A stretch of DNA of 21,012 nucleotides from JACPIL01 sp964362365 (GTDB lineage Archaea > Nanobdellota > Nanobdellia > Woesearchaeales > GW2011-AR9), in NCBI GenBank assembly GCA_964362365.1, contig CAYIEF010000016.1, positions 1-21,012 of the forward strand, in the 5' to 3' direction. The notes below the pieces were generated by a model, which worked only from the letters and a program-made list of their open reading frames with translations, was not told the DNA's origin and did not search any database. This document shows, piece by piece, positions 12,990 to 20,362 of the stretch. Numbering within the stretch: the first letter of the stretch is position 1; each line of letters opens with the position of its first letter. A program made the translations under genes and the position numbers.

Positions 12990-14066
12990 ATGAAACCAGA
13001 ACACCAAGTTGAATACAATGAACAAAAAGAGGAGAAGTACATTGCAACCTTAGTTGGATGTGCGGTAGGCGACGCTCTAGGAATGCCGGTAGAAGGAATG
13101 AAACAGCAGCAAATTAAAAAATATGTCGGTAGAATAACTGATTTTATCGATCCAGTCATTGTCAGAGATTCGCAAGGGAATGAATTAAAAGCAGATGAAT
13201 TTGGAAAACTCAAATCATACACCCGTGATTTTAAGAAAGGAGAATATACTGATGATACTATTTTGACCTTAGCCTTGGCAGAATCGCTGGTTGCTTGTAA
13301 AGGTTTAGATCTGCAAGATGTAGCTAAAAGACAAGTAGCGGAATACACTCAAAGGATACGTCCTGACGGTTCTGTCTTTGGAGGCTTTGGCCAGACTACT
13401 ATTGATGGATTCAAGAATATTTTGAATGGAAAATCGCCATATGAATCTGGCGTGATCGGCGGCCCAGGAAATGCTCCGGCTATGAAGATGTCGCCGCTCG
13501 GTTTACACATGGATGCAACTGGAAAGTATGAAGAGGGATTACAATTTGCAGAAGCAGTAGGCAGAATAACCCATCTTGATCCTCGTTCTCTTGCTAGTGG
13601 CGTAGTACAAGCGCATGCTGTTTATACTCTGTTGCAGGATGTAAGTAGGGAAGTATTTGTTCAGTCTTTAGTTGATGTTTGTAACAAATATGAAAAGCCG
13701 GTAACAAAAGAATTTCCTCTCCATGATAAAGGTAATCTTACTTCCCGAGTGGAATGGATCGCTAAACACAAAAATGCAGATGACGCAGAAGCGCATAAGG
13801 TAATCGGAAGTTCTAGCAATGTCTTTCAATCCTATCCTTTCGCCTTGTTTATGTTTCAGAAATATTGGAACAACCCTGTGGGGGGGTTAATTGAAACTAT
13901 AAACTATGGCGGCGATTGTGATACGACTGGAGCCATGTACGGTGCGTTAGCAGGCGCCAAGAATGGAATGATTTTTCCATCGGCATGGCTTGATTTTTTG
14001 CAAAATAGAGATAAGATTATTAAATTAGGACAAAACTTGTATGAGCTATCTGGAAAAAATGGATAA
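12990..14066 (+). CDS. ADP-ribosylglycohydrolase (DraG/ARH family)
   Basis: 358 residues of the all-helical ADP-ribosylglycohydrolase fold, which removes ADP-ribose from proteins or other acceptors using two metal ions. Metal motifs are present at both ends: YTDDT (86-90) and NYGGDCDTTGAMYGALAGA with GGDCDT at 307-312. The N terminus has VGCAVGDALGMPVEG, also diagnostic. Ribosome-binding GAGGT lies 6 nt upstream of the ATG. No ADP-ribosyltransferase is recognised in the window, so the modified target must come from elsewhere or from an unrecognised enzyme. ADP-ribose released would feed the Nudix hydrolase and could be sensed by the NrtR-like regulator. Its end overlaps pncB by 26 nt. Confidence 0.93.
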   Translation: MKPEHQVEYNEQKEEKYIATLVGCAVGDALGMPVEGMKQQQIKKYVGRITDFIDPVIVRDSQGNELKADEFGKLKSYTRDFKKGEYTDDTILTLALAESLVACKGLDLQDVAKRQVAEYTQRIRPDGSVFGGFGQTTIDGFKNILNGKSPYESGVIGGPGNAPAMKMSPLGLHMDATGKYEEGLQFAEAVGRITHLDPRSLASGVVQAHAVYTLLQDVSREVFVQSLVDVCNKYEKPVTKEFPLHDKGNLTSRVEWIAKHKNADDAEAHKVIGSSSNVFQSYPFALFMFQKYWNNPVGGLIETINYGGDCDTTGAMYGALAGAKNGMIFPSAWLDFLQNRDKIIKLGQNLYELSGKNG

Positions 14067-15522
14067 CTTGCCTTTAGCAAAAACGGAAGAACAACAGGAA
14101 TTCTGGAAGAGATTGCAGCCGGTAAACCGCACTGCCGCTACGGACACGTATAAACGAACCATGAGCGGTTCAAGTGAAATATTTTCAGAACATTTTGCTG
14201 TTTATACGCTTGCTGCCAGGAAACCACTGGAGGAAGAACATGTGAATGGCCGTTATATCATGGCTGGCTTAGAAAAAATGCTCTATCCCTGGTTTGCCAG
14301 TCCCATAACAGAAGCTGAGGTGGAAAAGGCAAAGGAATTCTTTACCTCAAAAGCAGCAGTAACAAAATTTCCTCACTCTGCTTGGGAATCAGTTTTGCAG
14401 AATCAAGGAAGATTTCCTTTAGACATATATGCTTTACCCGGAGGACAAACTTTTCTGGCAAAAGACGGGAAGCATGTGCCTATCATGAGCGTGGAAGGAA
14501 GTGGCGCATTAGTAACTCACCTTGAACCACATTTGGAAGGGATATATGCTCCTATCATTCAAGCGACCAAGGCCAGACTGATGAAGGAAGAAGTAGGTTC
14601 ACAATTTGCTGAATTTGGTTTACGAGCTGATGAAAATGAAAATAATCATGTAACCTTACTGTTAGCTTTGTACGTCGGCGGGAAATTTAGTTTGACTTCT
14701 GACGATCAGGCAGTGCTATTGTTCCCAGAATATTTCAAAGATATTGGAACGATTGGACATGAATTTATCATGGCTTACCAACGGGAAGCACGTAGTCTGG
14801 AAGAGGCGCAGAAAAAAGCCTTTCGTGATTTTGTTTCTGTCAATCAGCGCAGCGCTTTGCTTCCTGATGTGATCAATACTTTTCATTCAGGGTTGCCGGC
14901 AATTCTCAAACTGGTTAAAGAATACCAGGGAACAGACAAAGTAATCATGCCTCGCTTTGATTCCGGTGATGTTGCTGCGCAATGTATTTATTGGAAAAAG
15001 ATGACCTTAGAAGCGGGAATCCCTAGCACCAAGATGGTGGTTGAGGATGGTTACACCCCAGCTAAGGCCAAAGAAACAAAACAGCGATATGCTCAAGCAG
15101 GATTCAATCCTGATGATATTATTGTTGGTGCTGGCGGTTATTTTAGGCAAGGATGTACACGAGATGCTGCTTCGGTAGTGTACAAAAGAAGCGCTACAGA
15201 ATATGATGGGAAACTTGAAGCCTCCTTAAAATTTTCCGACAGCCCTGGCAAAGAATCAATTCCTGGAAGAATACGAATTTATGAGCAAGGGAATAAATTG
15301 ATCGTCGCTCAAGAAGAAGAAAAGATTCAAGGAATACCGCTGATGGTCAAAGTAGTAGATGATGGAAGAATTGTATACGATGAAGATTTAGATCAACAAG
15401 CTGAACGGGCAGAGAAAACCTGGAATAAGTATGATACTATTGAATATAGTTCATTGACTCACAAGTTAATTAAAGCCCGAGTTGGGGAAAGAGATCTTTT
15501 ACTGGCAAAATATGCAAAATAA
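14041..15522 (+). CDS. pncB: Nicotinate phosphoribosyltransferase
   Basis: Makes nicotinate mononucleotide from nicotinate and PRPP, between PncA and NadM in the pathway. 493 residues, normal for the long form. Visible marks: TAATDTYKRTM (N-terminal 'TD.YK.tM'), VEGSGALVTHLEPHLEGIYAPII, FAEFGLRADEN ('fg.Rra.g'), GTIGHEFIMAYQ ('GT.aHe.i'), and RFDSGD ('RiDSGD', the PRPP-contact motif). The start could also be ATG 14059, giving an eight-base overlap with the glycohydrolase gene; 14041 has AGGA 10 nt upstream. The active-site His after GT is present, so it looks functional. It is separated from pncA by the kinase block. Confidence 0.93.
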   Translation: MSYLEKMDNLPLAKTEEQQEFWKRLQPVNRTAATDTYKRTMSGSSEIFSEHFAVYTLAARKPLEEEHVNGRYIMAGLEKMLYPWFASPITEAEVEKAKEFFTSKAAVTKFPHSAWESVLQNQGRFPLDIYALPGGQTFLAKDGKHVPIMSVEGSGALVTHLEPHLEGIYAPIIQATKARLMKEEVGSQFAEFGLRADENENNHVTLLLALYVGGKFSLTSDDQAVLLFPEYFKDIGTIGHEFIMAYQREARSLEEAQKKAFRDFVSVNQRSALLPDVINTFHSGLPAILKLVKEYQGTDKVIMPRFDSGDVAAQCIYWKKMTLEAGIPSTKMVVEDGYTPAKAKETKQRYAQAGFNPDDIIVGAGGYFRQGCTRDAASVVYKRSATEYDGKLEASLKFSDSPGKESIPGRIRIYEQGNKLIVAQEEEKIQGIPLMVKVVDDGRIVYDEDLDQQAERAEKTWNKYDTIEYSSLTHKLIKARVGERDLLLAKYAK

Positions 15523-15536
15523 TAGGAGGCATGAAT

Positions 15537-16715
15537 ATGGAATCAATTGACATATCTATAATTGGCGGCGGTTGCAATGGTCTGGCTACGGGATTAGCGT
15601 TAGCAGAAGAATATCCTGAAAAAAACATCGCCATTTTTGAAAAACAAAAATTCTTGGGAGAAGAACAATCTGGACATAATTCTGGAGTGAAGCATTCGGG
15701 CATATTTTATCATCCTGGTTCATTGAAAGCGAAACTCTGTGTACGCGGAAATGAATTGTTGAGTCAATTTGCAAAAGAACACGGAGTTGCGGGTAAGAAC
15801 GTAGGAAAGCTTACGGTAGCAGCATCTCTTGAAGATCTTCCCAAACTTGCAGAGTTGGAAGAACGAGCAAGAAAGAATAAAGTTCCTGGATTCAGAAGAT
15901 TAACCAAGGAAGAAATTAAAGAGTATGAGCCAAATGTTGATGCGGTTGCTGCTATTTATACGCCTACAACAGGAATAGTTAATGCTGCTGAATATGTCAA
16001 TAAGCTAGAATCGTTAGTTAATGGGACGCAAGGAATGATTTTGAAACGGGCTAGAGTCACTAATGTTACTGCTGATAAAGAAAGTTTTATTGTAACTGTC
16101 AATCAGGAAGGAGAAGAGTATCAATTTGAATCAGGCATGGTAATCAATGCAGCTGGTTTATTTGCAGATGAAGTAGGAAGGATGATCAATCCCGATTTTC
16201 CGTACCAAATAAAACCTTTGAAAGGAGAATATATGAAATTTTCTAAGAAAGCCCGAAGTGATGTTTATGTAAGAGAACTAAATGTTTACCCTGTTCCCGA
16301 AGATATTTCAGGCATGTTTGATCAATGGGGCAAACCGAAAGAGATGTCCGGCACCCATCTGACTTCTGTTTTTGAATACGACGCGCAGGGCAGAGCAGTG
16401 GTTGGCAATTCTGTTCTGGTCGGTCCCTTAAGCCATGTTGTGAAGAACAAAAAAGATTACCGTCATGAGCATACTGATCCGCGGGATTATCATCGCGATA
16501 TTGTCAAATTCTTTCCCGGTCTTCGCGTAGAAGATTTAGAGTTTGATCAAGTCGGTATTCAGGCTAAACTTGTTGGCTATGATGATTTTGTGATTGAACG
16601 CGATAAAAAATATAAAAATGCTATCCACCTCATTGCTGATTCGCCCGGATTTACTTCTTCATTAGCTATTGCTGAATACATGGTTGGTTTAGTGAAAAAT
16701 GAGAAGGGTAAATAA
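15537..16715 (+). CDS. lhgO: L-2-hydroxyglutarate oxidase-like FAD enzyme
   Basis: 392 residues of the DAO/LhgO flavoprotein family. The start at 15537 is preferred because AGGAGG (15524-15529) lies 7 nt upstream; ATG 15531 is too close. The dinucleotide fold opens with IIGGGCNGLATGLALA (G10-G15 glycines). It is followed by HNSGVKHSGIFYHPGSLKAKLC, nearly the LhgO consensus 'HNSGViHaGiyY.PGSLKA'. The end VGIQAKLVGYDDFVIE ... SPGFTSSLAIAEYM also matches. Such enzymes oxidise L-2-hydroxyglutarate to 2-oxoglutarate and repair a side product of NADH-linked dehydrogenases. No N-terminal membrane segment is seen. Overlaps or abuts the next gene. Confidence 0.9.
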   Translation: MESIDISIIGGGCNGLATGLALAEEYPEKNIAIFEKQKFLGEEQSGHNSGVKHSGIFYHPGSLKAKLCVRGNELLSQFAKEHGVAGKNVGKLTVAASLEDLPKLAELEERARKNKVPGFRRLTKEEIKEYEPNVDAVAAIYTPTTGIVNAAEYVNKLESLVNGTQGMILKRARVTNVTADKESFIVTVNQEGEEYQFESGMVINAAGLFADEVGRMINPDFPYQIKPLKGEYMKFSKKARSDVYVRELNVYPVPEDISGMFDQWGKPKEMSGTHLTSVFEYDAQGRAVVGNSVLVGPLSHVVKNKKDYRHEHTDPRDYHRDIVKFFPGLRVEDLEFDQVGIQAKLVGYDDFVIERDKKYKNAIHLIADSPGFTSSLAIAEYMVGLVKNEKGK

Positions 16716-16719
16716 GAGA

Positions 16720-17628
16720 ATGGATTTAGAAAAAATACTCATCATTCCTAGTAAAAGCCGTTACGAATGCGAGCTAGAAAAATATGGTGCTGAAGAAAGA
16801 GCAAGAGAAAAATACGTCCCTCAATTGTGGCAGAGTCTTCGCTCTGGACATCTTGCACAAAAAAATAACTTAACTAAAATTAGAATGCTTTTTCATCCCG
16901 AGCAGATAATGGACAGAAGCGGACTGATTTCTTCGGCAATTGATGAATATGACGCCTTTGTTTTTCTTGGAGGTGATAATCATTTTACCTATTGTTCCCA
17001 AATGGTGCTGCGCTATCTGCAAGAAAATCCTGAAAAACAAAAAGCAGTTTTGGGGGTGGTGTTAGACCCTAAAAGAAGTTGGGGAGGGCAGCTTAATTTT
17101 ACTATTGATGATTTTATCAATTATCTTCCTCAAATTCAAAAAAATAGGTTTGAGGTAGAAAAATGGGCTGCCTTAGAAACGGTAGTCAGAAGAGGGGAAA
17201 AAAGCAGTTCCATGTACCCGGCCATAAATGAGATCTTTGCCGGAGAAACAAAACGCTGGGCCATGTCTAGGAATTATGTTTATCTTGATGGAAAAGAAAT
17301 TTTTCCGGATAAATCTTCCGGACTTTTAATTGCTACCGGTACAGGTTCTGGTAACGGTTCTTGGTATGATAATGTTCATGCAGTTACCTTTGGCGAAAGT
17401 GATGCCTTCCCACGTACTGCAGAGTATGCCAGAGTAATTCTTACCGAACATAAATCCCGCAGCAAGAAAATGTTGCATAAAGGCCAAGTACTTACTATTT
17501 TCTCATCCAATGATGATACAGGAATTATTTTGCCAGACTCGCATGAAGAGCGGGCTATTTCTTTTCCCATGGGTGCAGTGGCAGAAATTAAAATTAGTTC
17601 TGTGTCTCTTCCGGTAGTGCGTAAATGA
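16720..17628 (+). CDS. Divergent NAD-kinase-like protein
   Basis: 302 residues from ATG 16720 (GAGAAGGG about 11 nt upstream); ATG 16699 would overlap lhgO by 17 nt. The ATP-NAD kinase fold is suggested by FLGGDNHFTY (residues 82-91, where NAD kinases have GGDGT), AINEIFAGE (the NE of the NAD-binding loop) and SGLLIATGTGSGNGSWY (in place of 'DGliv.TPTGSTAY'). The overall order and spacing fit, but the second Gly and Thr of GGDGT and the Pro-Thr-Gly loop are altered. NADP formation is therefore a reasonable guess from context, not certain; a related kinase or a non-catalytic form is possible. It is the last gene of the long plus-strand run. Confidence 0.75.
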   Translation: MDLEKILIIPSKSRYECELEKYGAEERAREKYVPQLWQSLRSGHLAQKNNLTKIRMLFHPEQIMDRSGLISSAIDEYDAFVFLGGDNHFTYCSQMVLRYLQENPEKQKAVLGVVLDPKRSWGGQLNFTIDDFINYLPQIQKNRFEVEKWAALETVVRRGEKSSSMYPAINEIFAGETKRWAMSRNYVYLDGKEIFPDKSSGLLIATGTGSGNGSWYDNVHAVTFGESDAFPRTAEYARVILTEHKSRSKKMLHKGQVLTIFSSNDDTGIILPDSHEERAISFPMGAVAEIKISSVSLPVVRK

Positions 17629-17674
17629 TACAAAGCATCTTGTAGATAATATTGTATAGACTATATATCACTAA

Positions 17675-17685
17675 ATTATATATTT
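17675..17685 (+). promoter_or_regulatory. TATA box for the lipoprotein gene
   Basis: ATTATATATTT lies 23-33 nt before the ATG at 17708 and there is no Shine-Dalgarno site, so a leaderless transcript is likely. A second A/T box lies at 17661-17668. Confidence 0.45.
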
Positions 17686-17707
17686 CTGAAACTTTATTTT
17701 TATCTAC

Positions 17708-18295
17708 ATGAAAAAAGGGGTGTATGCATTACTTTTCTCTACTCTTAGTGCTTCATGTGCTCCAAAGTATGTCCCACCACCTACCTTCCCTTCTTCCATT
17801 GCTGAGATAAATACCCCCACCGAAGTACGTAAATGGCTGGACAAGGTTTTGACTTATAAGCATGATGAGGAACTTTATAAAAAAGATGATTTCTGGGCCC
17901 CCTGCGGCTTAACCTACCTGAATCGAGCTGGAGACTGTGAGGATTATGCTATTTGTGCAGCGGCATTATTGCAGGGAGATGTAGAAAAGGGGTATATTGT
18001 TATTTTATCTGGCCGCCTTATTGAGGGAGATGGCTCTCATGCAGTTTTTGTGTACCAGCTTAATCAAAAGTGGGGCAGTATTAGTAATCAATCCTCAGAT
18101 GAGTTTCGATTACCTAATTACAATACTATAGATGATGTTTTGAGGAGTATAAATTTCACCTCAGATCATCCAGGAGGACGTTTTCGTCGTTATGAGCTTC
18201 TTGACTACTCTGGTGTTGATCTTGTAAATGGGAGTGATAATTTGAGCTCTAAAATTGAGAAAGGGAAAATTAAAGAGGCTTCATTCTTTCCATAA
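17708..18295 (+). CDS. Transglutaminase-like lipoprotein
   Basis: 195 residues. The N-terminal signal MKKGVYALLFSTLSASC ends in a lipobox (SASC, C17), so it should be anchored outside the cell. The mature part fits the transglutaminase-like cysteine peptidase fold: NRAGDCEDYAICAAALL carries the catalytic Cys (GDCEDYA is the family wording), and GDGSHAVFVYQL the catalytic His. A C-terminal YELLDYSG region follows; the third residue, normally Asp, is probably in the SSDEF/LPNY segment. It could cross-link or cleave surface proteins or cell-wall peptides. A TATA-like box precedes it, and it is independent of the NAD operon. Confidence 0.85.
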   Translation: MKKGVYALLFSTLSASCAPKYVPPPTFPSSIAEINTPTEVRKWLDKVLTYKHDEELYKKDDFWAPCGLTYLNRAGDCEDYAICAAALLQGDVEKGYIVILSGRLIEGDGSHAVFVYQLNQKWGSISNQSSDEFRLPNYNTIDDVLRSINFTSDHPGGRFRRYELLDYSGVDLVNGSDNLSSKIEKGKIKEASFFP

Positions 18296-18297
18296 TC

Positions 18298-18306
18298 TTT
18301 ATATAA
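18298..18306 (+). promoter_or_regulatory. TATA box for the histone-fold gene
   Basis: TTTATATAA, a strong archaeal TATA element, lies 22-30 nt upstream of the ATG at 18328; no Shine-Dalgarno site, so leaderless. Confidence 0.6.
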
Positions 18307-18327
18307 CATTAAGCCTTCATTTCTGGT

Positions 18328-18510
18328 ATGGCTAACCTGGTAGTACGTACTCAAGTTAAAGAAATTTTAAAGGAATCCGGCTTAGGCTTAGACAACTTGT
18401 CTGGCGACTTTATGGACAAATTAGATGAGAAAGTGAAGCAATTGGTTTTAGAGGCTGCCAAACGCGCCAAAGAGAACGGCAGAAGGACGATTATGGGGAA
18501 AGATGTGTAA
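18328..18510 (+). CDS. Histone-fold protein, 60 aa (archaeal histone-like, DUF1931 type)
   Basis: 60 residues with a histone-like pattern: a short N-terminal helix (VVRTQVKEILKES), loop GLGLDNLSGDF, a long helix (MDKLDEKVKQLVLEAAKRAKENG) and RRTIMGKDV, the 'R.T....DV' ending shared by archaeal histones. Members are small DNA-binding proteins that help pack the chromosome. It is shorter than classical archaeal histones (about 66-70), so it may be a minimal or related family. A strong TATA box and the leaderless start suggest high expression. The VOC gene follows 14 nt later, perhaps in the same transcript. Confidence 0.82.
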   Translation: MANLVVRTQVKEILKESGLGLDNLSGDFMDKLDEKVKQLVLEAAKRAKENGRRTIMGKDV

Positions 18511-18524
18511 GTTACTGAGGTAAC
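18511..18524 (+). promoter_or_regulatory. Hairpin filling the 14-nt gap and covering the ribosome site of the VOC gene
   Basis: GTTAC (18511-18515) pairs with GTAAC (18520-18524) around TGAG. The arms exactly fill the gap between the histone stop and the VOC ATG, and the only Shine-Dalgarno-like bases (GAGG) are in the loop and stem. Confidence 0.45.
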
Positions 18525-18836
18525 ATGACCAAAGCTATTGGTATAGATCATATTGCAATTTATTTTTCTGATATGGAAAAAGCAAAAAGTTTTTTCTTAG
18601 ATGGTTTAGGATTGATTCCACACGGGGATAGCGGTGATGAATTTTTTATGAAAGTAGGTAATCAAATTATTGCCGTGTTCCAAGGTGATAACAAAAAACA
18701 AACTATCAATCATTTAGCTCTAAAAGTAGATAACTTTAATGAAATTAAGAAAAAGTTGGAAAAATTAGGTTATAAAATTTACAAGGGAGATATGGTTGAT
18801 GGCCCTAATGGAATAAGAATTCAATTAATCCCCTAG
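18525..18836 (+). CDS. VOC-superfamily (glyoxalase/bleomycin-resistance) protein
   Basis: 103 residues, one two-module vicinal oxygen chelate domain. Module 1 starts GIDHIAIYFSDMEKAKSFFLDGLGL (His9 is a likely metal ligand). Module 2 has INHLALKVDNFNEIKKKLEKLGYKIYKG and ends GIRIQLIP. In classical glyoxalases the last strand has 'iEl' with a metal-binding Glu; here it is Gln, so metal chemistry may differ or be lost. Could be a lactoylglutathione-lyase relative, isomerase or binding protein; the substrate cannot be told. Stop overlaps the stop of the convergent coiled-coil gene at a shared CTAG. Confidence 0.85.
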   Translation: MTKAIGIDHIAIYFSDMEKAKSFFLDGLGLIPHGDSGDEFFMKVGNQIIAVFQGDNKKQTINHLALKVDNFNEIKKKLEKLGYKIYKGDMVDGPNGIRIQLIP

Positions 18837-19720
18837 TTTTCCCTCTTCTTCTTCATCCTGGGCGGTGGCGGCAATGGCAACGCTCTCTGTACCTCTTTCA
18901 CATCTTCAGGAAGCTCTTCCACTTTCTCTTCTTCTTCCTTCACAGCCTGCGGGAATAACATCTTATGCTTAACTTCAAAATCAGCAGGAACCTCTACTGT
19001 TCCCACTTCATGAAGCATCGCTTCGGGATGCTGTTCGTAATATTGCTGTAGTTTCCCTTCAAATAAGGCAATTTTCCCTTCAAGTACTTTTACTTCTCTT
19101 GGACTCTTGCTTTCCAACTCCCTGTGGATATCTAATTCTCCTTTCAATGCTTCCAAGCGCTTCTGCAGCATGGCTGCTTTTTTGCCAGTATCCAAACTTG
19201 CTTGATGCTTATCTTCTGGTAGCTCTTCTGTTTTTTCTTCTATCTTCTCTTCTACTTTTTTTTCTGCTACTTCTGGTATCTGAGCTTTTTCTTCCAAAGG
19301 GAGTATCGATACAGGAGCTACTGCTTCCGTTAATGCAACCTCAACCGCAATCTCTCGTTTAGCCAGATGCTCTCCTAATAAAAATGAAAGATGATCTACT
19401 TTTTTATCTAGATCCAAATCTTCTACCGCTCGTAACTTATTCTTCAAGGCAGAGAGCTGCTGTTTTAGTGAAGCGACGGTGATGGATTCTTTATCCTTCT
19501 GCCGGGCAAAGCGCTCTTCTAATTCCAGCACTCCTTGCAATTGGTTTTCCAGATGAATAATATCTTTGCGCAGGCTTAAGCGCGGCACTTTCTTCTGCGA
19601 TGATAAATACTTGATGTCTTGCAGCTTTTTGTTGATTTCTACTTTAGAAAAAGATTCCCGCTCATCGCGAGCAAGCCTTGCTGCAGTGGTAAGCAATTGT
19701 ATAGCCTGAAGCGAACCCAT
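18833..19720 (-). CDS. Long coiled-coil protein with Pro-rich basic tail
   Basis: 295 residues, almost entirely helical coiled coil with abundant E, K, L and Q. Heptad-like stretches run through residues 40-140 (LENQLQGVLELEERFARQKDK...) and 180-240. A Glu/Lys-rich linker near 145-170 (EEKIEEKTEELPEDK) separates two coils. The tail is LPLPPPPRMKKKREN. No signal or membrane segment. I recognise no family; a structural or scaffold role is only suggested. It follows the 174-residue coiled-coil gene by three bases, so both are probably co-transcribed and may form one assembly. Confidence 0.75.
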   Translation of the reverse strand: MGSLQAIQLLTTAARLARDERESFSKVEINKKLQDIKYLSSQKKVPRLSLRKDIIHLENQLQGVLELEERFARQKDKESITVASLKQQLSALKNKLRAVEDLDLDKKVDHLSFLLGEHLAKREIAVEVALTEAVAPVSILPLEEKAQIPEVAEKKVEEKIEEKTEELPEDKHQASLDTGKKAAMLQKRLEALKGELDIHRELESKSPREVKVLEGKIALFEGKLQQYYEQHPEAMLHEVGTVEVPADFEVKHKMLFPQAVKEEEEKVEELPEDVKEVQRALPLPPPPRMKKKREN

Positions 19721-19723
19721 GGT

Positions 19724-20248
19724 CTAGAACAAGCCAACTCGTTTTCTGCTTGATGGGCCTGGTGGTGGCGGCGGAAATCCTGCAGGTTCTGGAGTCATAG
19801 ACGTCTCTGGTCGAGGAGCCATTCTTCCTGGCATAGTCGGAGCACCCATAGTATGCTGTACTGGCATGCCCGGCATTCCGGATGCAGCTGGACCGCCCAT
19901 TGTTCTGCCCAACTGCCGCGTCATAAACGTATCCATTTTATCCGATAAAGCGACCATTCCCTGAGCGATAGTTTCATTCTGTGCAGCTAGCATGGTAACT
20001 TTTTCCATCATAGTATGAAAGGTTTTGAACATATCTTCGTCCTTCATTTCTTTAAGCGCTTTATCGAAAATGACATTCAATTGATGCACCGCATCTTTCA
20101 GACTTTCAATTTCCAGGATCAGCTCATGCGTTTTTGTATCCGGGTGAGATAATTTTTTCTGTAAAGTCTCTACGTCATGCTTTAACTCTACAATTAGGCT
20201 ATGAGGCAAATGTTCTTCATGCTTATGTTCATGTTTAGGAATTGTCAT
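19724..20248 (-). CDS. Coiled-coil protein with Met/Pro/Gly-rich C-terminal region
   Basis: 174 residues. After a His-rich start (KHEHKHEEHLPH, perhaps metal-binding) comes a coiled coil (ELKHDVETLQKKL...LEIESLKDAVHQLNVIFDK, then MEKVTMLAAQNETIAQGMVALSDKM). From about residue 115 it changes to a low-complexity Met/Pro/Gly segment ending PPPPPGPSSRKRVGLF. Ribosome-binding AGGTGG (20260-20255) sits 6 nt before the ATG, and a TATA box lies farther upstream (TTTATATA, 20295-20288), so this gene has a leadered transcript. Function unknown. The polyproline/basic end resembles that of the downstream coiled-coil protein. Confidence 0.75.
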   Translation of the reverse strand: MTIPKHEHKHEEHLPHSLIVELKHDVETLQKKLSHPDTKTHELILEIESLKDAVHQLNVIFDKALKEMKDEDMFKTFHTMMEKVTMLAAQNETIAQGMVALSDKMDTFMTRQLGRTMGGPAASGMPGMPVQHTMGAPTMPGRMAPRPETSMTPEPAGFPPPPPGPSSRKRVGLF

Positions 20249-20287
20249 GGTAATCCACCTGCTTTTCTACAGATAAGTTAAATTTCG

Positions 20288-20295
20288 TATATAAA
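20288..20295 (-). promoter_or_regulatory. TATA box for the coiled-coil pair
   Basis: TTTATATA on the minus strand, 40-47 nt before the ATG at 20248. With a start site about 25 nt downstream, the transcript would carry a leader of roughly 15-20 nt with an AGGTGG ribosome site. Confidence 0.5.
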
Positions 20296-20332
20296 TGTTT
20301 TGGCTTTGTTACCATGAAAAAAATCCATAGAA

Positions 20333-20340
20333 TTTTAATA
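20333..20340 (+). promoter_or_regulatory. TATA box for ribA
   Basis: TTTTAATA, 23-30 nt before the ATG at 20363; no Shine-Dalgarno site, so probably leaderless. Confidence 0.4.
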
Positions 20341-20362
20341 AGCGCTTGAATTTTTAGAGAAA

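Noticed and set aside
13879..13885. Seven-G run in the glycohydrolase gene as a slippage site
   Set aside because: It simply encodes V-G-G in the correct frame and the metal motifs before and after are intact.
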